Positions 57,632 through 64,000 of a stretch of DNA of 64,000 nucleotides are shown piece by piece. The position numbers and the translations under genes are program-made. The stretch's first letter is position 1; every line of letters starts with the position of its first letter. The DNA lies in the NCBI GenBank assembly GCA_037176705.1, contig CM073893.1:19778074-19842073 (forward strand), given 5' to 3'. The notes beneath the pieces are model-generated. The model was not told where the DNA came from and did no database searches. It worked only from the letters and a program-made list of their open reading frames with translations. The stretch comes from Molossus alvarezi. Its lineage: Eukaryota; Chordata; Mammalia; Chiroptera; Molossidae.

Positions 57632-60600
57632 TTATATTCCAGAAATCAGTGAGATCATATGAAATTTGTCTTTCTCTGTTTGGCTTGTTTCACTTAGGAT
57701 GATACTTTCCAGGTCCCTCCATGTAGTCTCAAAGGATAAGAGATCTTTCTTTCTTACCGCTGCGTAGTACTCCATTGTGTATATGTACCACAGCTTTTTA
57801 ATCCATTCGTCTACTGATGGGCACTTGGGCTGTTTCCAGATCTTAGCGATTGTAAATAGTGCTGCTACAAAGATGGGGGTACATATATTCTTTCTGATTG
57901 GTGTTTTATGCTTCGTAGGGTATATTCCTAGAAGTGGGATCACTAGGTCAAATGGGAGATCAATTTTTAATTTTTTGAGGTGACACCATATTGTTTTCCA
58001 TAGTGGCTGCACCAGTCTGCATTCCCACCAACAGTGTACTAGAGTCCCCTTTTCTCCACACCCTCGCCAACACTTGTTGTTTGATGATTTGTTGATGGCG
58101 GCCATTCTGACAGGTGTGAGGTGATACCTCATTGTTGTTTTGATTTGCATCTCTCTGATGATTAGTGATGATGAACATTTCTTCATATGTCTCTTAGCCA
58201 TTTGTATGTCCTGTTTGGAGAGGTGTCTATTTAGTTCCTCTGCCCATTTTTTAATTGGATTCTTTGTCTTCCTTTTGTGGAATTGTATGAGCACTCTATA
58301 TGTATTGGAAATTAACCCCTTATCTGATATATCATTGGCAATTATGCTCTCCCATACAATGGGTAGCCTTTCTGTTTTGATGATTGTATCTTTTGCTGTG
58401 CAGAAGCTTTTGAGTTTGATGTAGTCCCATGTGTTCATTTTCTCCTTTGTTTCTATTGCCTTAGGTGATGTGTCAGTAAAAATTCTGCTGTATATGATGT
58501 CTGAGATTTTGTTGCCCACAGTCTCCTCTAGGATTTTTATGGATTCATGAGTTACATATAAGTCTTTTATCCATTTTGAGTTTATTTTGGTGTAGGGTGT
58601 AAGTTGATGGTCTAGTTTCATTTTTCGGCAAGTAGCTGTCCAATTTTCCCAGCACCATTTATTAAAGAGGCTGTCCTTACTCCACTGTATGCTCTTGCCA
58701 CCTTTGTCAAATATTAATTGAGCATATTGCCTAGGGTCCATTTCTGGGTTCTCTATTCTGTTCCACTGGTCTATGTACCTGTTTTTGTGCCAGTACCAGG
58801 CTGTTTTGATTATGGTGGCTTTGTAGTATAACCTGAAATCTGGTATTGTGATCCCTCCAACTTTGTTCTTCCTTTTCAAGATTGCTGTGGCTATTCGAGG
58901 CCTTTTTTGGTTCCATATGAACTTTTGAAGTAATTGTTCTAATTCTTTGAAGTATGCCGTTGGTATTTTGATGGGGATTGCGTTGAATCTATAGATTGCT
59001 TTGGGTAATATGGACATTTTAATGATGTTAATTCTCCCAATCCATGAACAGGGTATGTTCTTCCACTTTTTTACATCTTGCTCTATTTCTTTTTTCAAAG
59101 ACCTGTAGTTTTCTGCGAATAGGTCCTTTATCTCTTTGGTTAAGTTTATTCCTAGGTATCTTAATTTTTTTGCCGCAATGGTAAATGGGATTGTTTGCTT
59201 AGTTTCTCTTTCTGTGAGTTCATCATTGGTGTATAAGAATGCCATCGATTTCTTGACGTTAATTTTGTATCCTGCTACTTTGCCAAATTCATTTATTAAG
59301 TCTAGTAAGCTTTTGGTGGAGTCTTTGGGGTTTTCTATGTACAGTATCATGTCATCTGCAAATAATGACAATTTCACTTCCTCCTTTCCAATTTGGATCC
59401 CTTTTATTTTTTCTTCCTGTCTGATTGCTGTGGCTAAGACTTCCAGTACTATGTTAAATAGGAGTGGCGAAAGTGGGCATCCTTGCCTTGTTCCTGTTCT
59501 TAAGGGAAATGCTTTTAGTTTTTGCCCATTGAGTATGATGTTGGCTGTAGGTCTTTCATATATGGCCTTTATTATGTCTAGGTATGATCCCTCAATTCCC
59601 ACACTGCTGAGCGTTTTTATCAGAAATGGATGCTGGATTTTGCCAAAGGCTTTTTCAGCATCTATTGATATGATCATGTGGTTTTTATTCTTCAATTTAT
59701 TTATGTGGTGTATCACATTTATGGATTTGCGAATATTGTACCAGCCTTGCATCCCTGGGATGAATCCCACCTGGTCATGGTGGATAATTTTTCTGGTGTA
59801 TTGCTGGATTCGATTTGCTAGTATTTTGTTCAGGATTTTGGCATCTATGTTCATCAGGGATATTGGCCTGTAGTTTTCTTTCTTTGTTGTGTCTTTTTCT
59901 GGTTTTGGAATTAGAGTTATGCTGGCTTCATAAAACGAGTTTGGAAGTCTTCCTTCTTCTTGAATTTTTTGAAATAGTTTGAGGAGAATGGGTATTAGTT
60001 CTTCTTTGAATGTTTGGTAAAACTCCCCTGTGAAGCCATCCGGGCCTGGGCTTTTGTTTGCTGGAAGAGTCTTGATTACATCTTCAATTTCTTCTGTTGT
60101 TATTGGTCTGTTCAAGTTTTCAATCTCTATCTGATCCAATTTTGGGAGACTATGTGTTTCTAAAAATTTGTCCATTTCGCTTAGATTTTCGAATTTGTTG
60201 CCGTATAATTTTTCATAGTAGTTGTTAAGGATCTTTTGTATTTCTGTAGGGTCAGTTGTTATCTCTCCTGTTTCATTTCTGATTTTATGTATTTGGGTTC
60301 TCTCTCTTTGTTTCTTGGTGAGTCTAGCTAAGGGTCCATCAATCTTGTTTATCTTTTCGAAAAACCAGCTCTTTGTTTTATTGATCCTCTGGATTGTTTT
60401 TTTGGTCTCTATGTCGTTTATTTCTGCTCTGATCCTTACTATTTCTTTTCTTCTACTTGCTCTGGGGTTTTCTTTTTGTTTACTCTCTAGTTCTTTAAGT
60501 TGTGAGGTTAGGTAGTCTATTAGAGATTTTTCTTCTTTTTTGAGGTAGGCCTGTAGTGCTATAAACTTCCCTCTCAGAACTGCTTTTGCTGCATCCCATA

Positions 60601-61456
60601 GATTTTGTATTGTTGTGTCCTCATTTTCATTGGTTTCCAGGAAGTTTTTGATTTCTTCCTTGATTTCCTCGGTGACCCATTCATTGTTTAATAACATTCT
60701 ATTTAGCTTCCATGTGTTAAAATGTCTTTGTATGTTCTTCTTGCAATTGATTTCTAGTTTCATACCATTGTGGTCTGAGAAGATGCTTGTTATAATTTCA
60801 ATCTTCTTGAACTTGTAGAGACTTAGTTTGTGCCCTAACATGTGGTCTATCTTTGAGAATGTTCCATGTGCACTTGAGAAGAATGTGAATTCTGTAGTTT
60901 TGGGGTGTAGTTCTCTGTAGATATCTATTAAATCCATTTGGTCTAGTGCTTCATTTAGAGTCTCTGTTTCCTTGCTAATTTTTTGTCTAGAGGATCTATC
61001 CAGTGATGTGAGCGGGGTGTTGAAGTCCCCTGTTATGATTGTATTGCTATCGATTTCTCCTTTGAAGTCCTCCAGAAGATTTTTAATATATTTTGGTGCT
61101 CCTATGTTGGGTGCATATATGTTTATCAAGGTTATATCTTCCTGTTGGATAGATCCTTTCAATATTATGTAGTGGGCTTCTTTGTCTCTAGTTATGGCCT
61201 TCAATCTGAAGTCTATTTTATCAGATATGAGTATTGCTACCCCAGCTTTTTTTTCTTTTCCATTTGCTTGAAAGATTTTTTTCCATCCCTTCACTTTCAA
61301 TCTATGTGAGTCTTTTGTTGTGAGGTGGGTTTCTTGTAAACAGCATATAGATGAGTCTTGCTTTCTTATCCAATCAGCTACTCTGTGTCTTTTTATGGGA
61401 GCATTCAGTCCATTTACATTTAAGGTGGTTATTGATATGTACTTATTTATTGCCAT
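57632..61456 (-). CDS. LINE-1 ORF2 protein (endonuclease / reverse transcriptase), 1274 aa, uninterrupted
   Basis: ORF2p nicks target DNA, primes reverse transcription on it and also mobilises SINEs. The frame opens at the ATG on 61454-61456 and runs 1274 codons, the usual mammalian length. Apurinic-type endonuclease residues are present: N13 in TLNVNG, E42 in LQETH, D144 and N146 in GDFN, D204 and D228-H229 in SDHN. The RT domain has SIDAEKAF with the metal-binding D599, and FADD with D701 and D702. The position after AF is glycine (G605, codon at 59642-59644), where the dead copy at 37.5 kb and the usual family sequence have aspartate. The C-terminal C-x3-C-x7-H-x4-C motif is intact (1129-1146). 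It is translated downstream of ORF1 by a reinitiation-type mechanism in known L1s. Confidence 0.96.
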   Translation of the reverse strand: MAINKYISITTLNVNGLNAPIKRHRVADWIRKQDSSICCLQETHLTTKDSHRLKVKGWKKIFQANGKEKKAGVAILISDKIDFRLKAITRDKEAHYIILKGSIQQEDITLINIYAPNIGAPKYIKNLLEDFKGEIDSNTIITGDFNTPLTSLDRSSRQKISKETETLNEALDQMDLIDIYRELHPKTTEFTFFSSAHGTFSKIDHMLGHKLSLYKFKKIEIITSIFSDHNGMKLEINCKKNIQRHFNTWKLNRMLLNNEWVTEEIKEEIKNFLETNENEDTTIQNLWDAAKAVLRGKFIALQAYLKKEEKSLIDYLTSQLKELESKQKENPRASRRKEIVRIRAEINDIETKKTIQRINKTKSWFFEKINKIDGPLARLTKKQRERTQIHKIRNETGEITTDPTEIQKILNNYYEKLYGNKFENLSEMDKFLETHSLPKLDQIEIENLNRPITTEEIEDVIKTLPANKSPGPDGFTGEFYQTFKEELIPILLKLFQKIQEEGRLPNSFYEASITLIPKPEKDTTKKENYRPISLMNIDAKILNKILANRIQQYTRKIIHHDQVGFIPGMQGWYNIRKSINVIHHINKLKNKNHMIISIDAEKAFGKIQHPFLIKTLSSVGIEGSYLDIIKAIYERPTANIILNGQKLKAFPLRTGTRQGCPLSPLLFNIVLEVLATAIRQEEKIKGIQIGKEEVKLSLFADDMILYIENPKDSTKSLLDLINEFGKVAGYKINVKKSMAFLYTNDELTERETKQTIPFTIAAKKLRYLGINLTKEIKDLFAENYRSLKKEIEQDVKKWKNIPCSWIGRINIIKMSILPKAIYRFNAIPIKIPTAYFKELEQLLQKFIWNQKRPRIATAILKRKNKVGGITIPDFRLYYKATIIKTAWYWHKNRYIDQWNRIENPEMDPRQYAQLIFDKGGKSIQWSKDSLFNKWCWENWTATCRKMKLDHQLTPYTKINSKWIKDLYVTHESIKILEETVGNKISDIIYSRIFTDTSPKAIETKEKMNTWDYIKLKSFCTAKDTIIKTERLPIVWESIIANDISDKGLISNTYRVLIQFHKRKTKNPIKKWAEELNRHLSKQDIQMAKRHMKKCSSSLIIREMQIKTTMRYHLTPVRMAAINKSSNNKCWRGCGEKGTLVHCWWECRLVQPLWKTIWCHLKKLKIDLPFDLVIPLLGIYPTKHKTPIRKNICTPIFVAALFTIAKIWKQPKCPSVDEWIKKLWYIYTMEYYAAVRKKDLLSFETTWRDLESIILSETSQTEKDKFHMISLISGI

Positions 61457-61501
61457 TTTTGTTTAGTGTGGTTCTATTTTTCTTCCCATTTCTCCTGGTA
61501 A

Positions 61502-62406
61502 TTACAGCAGTCCTTTTAGCATTTCTTGCAGTGCTGGTTTGGTGCTAATGTACTCCCTTAGCCTTATTTTGTCTGGGAAGCTCTTTATTTGACCTTCTAT
61601 TTTGAACGATAGCCTTGCTGGGTAGAGTTGTCTTGGATTCAGATCCTTGTTTTTCATGACCTTGATTACTTCATGCCATTCCCTTCGAGCCTGTAATGTT
61701 TCTTGTGAGAAGTCAGCTGAGAGCCTTATGGGGGTTCCTTTGTAGGTAACCTGTTGCTTATCTCTTGCTGCTTTTAGGATTCTCTCTTTGTCTTGAATTT
61801 TTGGCAGTTTGATTACTATGTGTGTCTTGGTGTGGGCCTGTTTGGGTTCTTCTTACTTGGGGCTCTCTGAGCTTCTTGAACTTGAATGCCTTCTTCCTTC
61901 ACCAAATTAGGGAAGTTTTCTGTCACTATTTCTTTGAATATATTCTCTAGCCCTCGCTTACTTTCTTCTTCTTCAGGGACTCCTATGATACGAATATTAT
62001 TACGTTTCCAGTTGTCCCACAATTCTCTTAAGCTCTCTTCTTGTTTGTTAATCTTTTTTTCCTTTTGGTTTTCTGATTGGTTGATTTCTTCTAGCCTGTC
62101 TTCTAATTCACTGATCCGGTCCTCAGCTTCCCCTACTCTGCTTTTTAGACCTTCCAGTGTGTTTTTCATTTCTGATATGTCATTCTTCATTTCTTCCTGT
62201 TGGTTTTTCATTTCCAGATGGTTTATTTTCAACATTTCTATGTCTTTACTCATGTTGCTCATGTCCTTACACATGCTGTTGAGCTTCCGCAACATCATGG
62301 CTCTAAATTCTAGTTCTGTTAACTTGCTTAACTGCACCTCATTTATTTCATCTTCTGTAGAGGTCTCTTGATCTTTCATTTGGCTTTTGTTTCTGTTTCT
62401 CACCAT
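61502..62406 (-). pseudogene. LINE-1 ORF1, broken by a 2-bp slip
   Basis: The ATG at 62404-62406 (MVRNRNKSQMKDQ) opens a frame that stops at the TAG on 61816-61818. The homologous C-terminal half continues in another frame to the TAA at 61502-61504. The total of 905 nt equals 301 codons plus 2 bases. The extra TG lies in the plus-strand run tgtgtgtc at 61,819-61,826, where the HAL1 and the left L1 have tgtgtc. The long coiled coil is intact (residues about 45-125: MCKDMSNMSKDIEMLKINHL region, then repeated leucine heptads), but the C-terminal domain is lost from the frame. ORF1p is the trimeric RNA-binding chaperone. Confidence 0.9.
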
Positions 62407-63412
<1,006 letters not shown>

Positions 63413-63427
63413 GTTTCTTCACTTCTT
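63413..63427. repeat. L1 target-site duplication, right copy
   Basis: gtttcttcacttctt, identical to 57405-57419. Confidence 0.95.
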
Positions 63428-63432
63428 ACAGT

Positions 63433-63675
63433 TTTTTTGTTTTTATCCTCACCCTAGGACATTTTTGCATTTATCCTCAGAGCAGGAGGGAAAGAAGGAG
63501 GAAGAGAGAGAGAAACATTAACGTGAGAGAGACACATGGAATTGTTGCCACCCACACAACCCCACTGGGGCTGGGGACAAACTCAACCGAAGTACGTGCC
63601 CTTAGCGGGAACCGACCCTTGGACTCTCTGGTCTGCAGGCCAACACTCTAATTGCTGAGCCAAACCAGCCAGGGA
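63433..63675 (-). mobile_element. Ves-type SINE, family A
   Basis: Minus-strand copy (tatcctcaccctaggacatt to gctgagccaaaccagccaggg), immediately right of the L1. Flanking duplication is unclear. Confidence 0.92.
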
Positions 63676-63897
63676 CATTTCTTCCAGTATTAACACTCTT
63701 CTTTTTTTTAAGTAATTGGAATGGTTAAGAGAATTTAATTTGCCATATTTATGCATTTGATGCATTAGATTTATAAGCATTATTTAAGCACTTGGAGAAG
63801 TGCTCATTAAGTTATGCATTTGCTCTGTAGGTGTTTGAAATGTTTAAAATAAAATTCAACTCAAATTTATAAATGCAGTTAAAAATGTTTAAGGGGA
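63676..63897. other. Intergenic, no gene seen
   Basis: Short AT-rich unique stretch between two SINEs. Confidence 0.5.
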
Positions 63898-64000
63898 GCC
63901 CTGGCCAGTTTGGCTCAGCGGTTAGAGCATCCGCCTGCGGTCTGGAGAGACCCGGGTTTGGTTCCCGCTAAGGGCACGTACCTCGGTAGCAGTTTGTCCC
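63898..64000 (+). mobile_element. Ves-type SINE, family A, cut by window edge
   Basis: gccctggccagtttggctca head with intact A and B boxes. It runs off the window at cagtttgtccc. Confidence 0.95.

Noticed and set aside
59136..59873. 245-codon plus-strand frame
   Set aside because: Antisense shadow of the intact L1 ORF2.

Overview
This is a 64 kb piece of a mammalian, almost certainly bat, nuclear genome. Some 25 copies of two tRNA-derived short interspersed elements of the Ves type dominate it; such SINEs are known from yangochiropteran (vespertilionoid) bats. In this report family A starts GCCCTGGCCGGTTTGGCTCA and ends CGGGTGAGGAT plus A-tail. Family B starts GGCTGGTGTGGCTCAGTGG and ends AATCAATAAAGAAA. 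LINE-1 copies of several ages make up much of the rest. Apart from the CpG island the DNA is AT-rich, with no bacterial or phage features.

The only host protein-coding gene I recognise is ITM2B (BRI2, integral membrane protein 2B). Its first coding exon (39 codons, minus strand, 17881-17997) ends in a GT donor and lies in a TATA-less CpG island at about 17,560-18,430. Everything from 17,880 down to position 1 is therefore inferred to be ITM2B intron 1; I did not find exon 2, which probably lies beyond the left edge. Everything from about 18,450 to 64,000 is upstream intergenic DNA.

Layout. 1-4,140: an L1 in ITM2B-sense orientation, cut by the window edge. 4,140-17,880: intron with SINEs, a 281-bp hAT-type DNA transposon and an unexplained open frame. 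22.4-23.2 kb: a polyadenylated retrocopy of a non-LINE transcript and a Ves SINE in tandem, with three copies of one target site. About 23.6-24.2 kb: an LTR-like block. 33.2-40.1 kb: a dead, complete L1 inside a much older L1 and itself hit by two SINEs. 41-46.6 kb: L1 and SINE fragments with rearrangements, including a 5' inversion. 47.9-50.1 kb: a HAL1 (half-LINE1: ORF1 and 3' UTR, no ORF2). 57,420-63,412: a 6-kb full-length minus-strand L1 with a perfect 15-bp target-site duplication, an open 1274-aa ORF2 and an ORF1 broken by 2 bp.

How the parts relate: the SINEs carry their own RNA polymerase III boxes but need L1 ORF2 protein to move, so the window is a layered record of L1-driven insertion around a housekeeping promoter. 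The best observations are two sites where successive insertions reused the same target, the retrocopy, the monomer-like L1 promoter, the HAL1 and the copied SINE/L1 junction. I see no convincing new enzyme system; the novelty here is structural and evolutionary.
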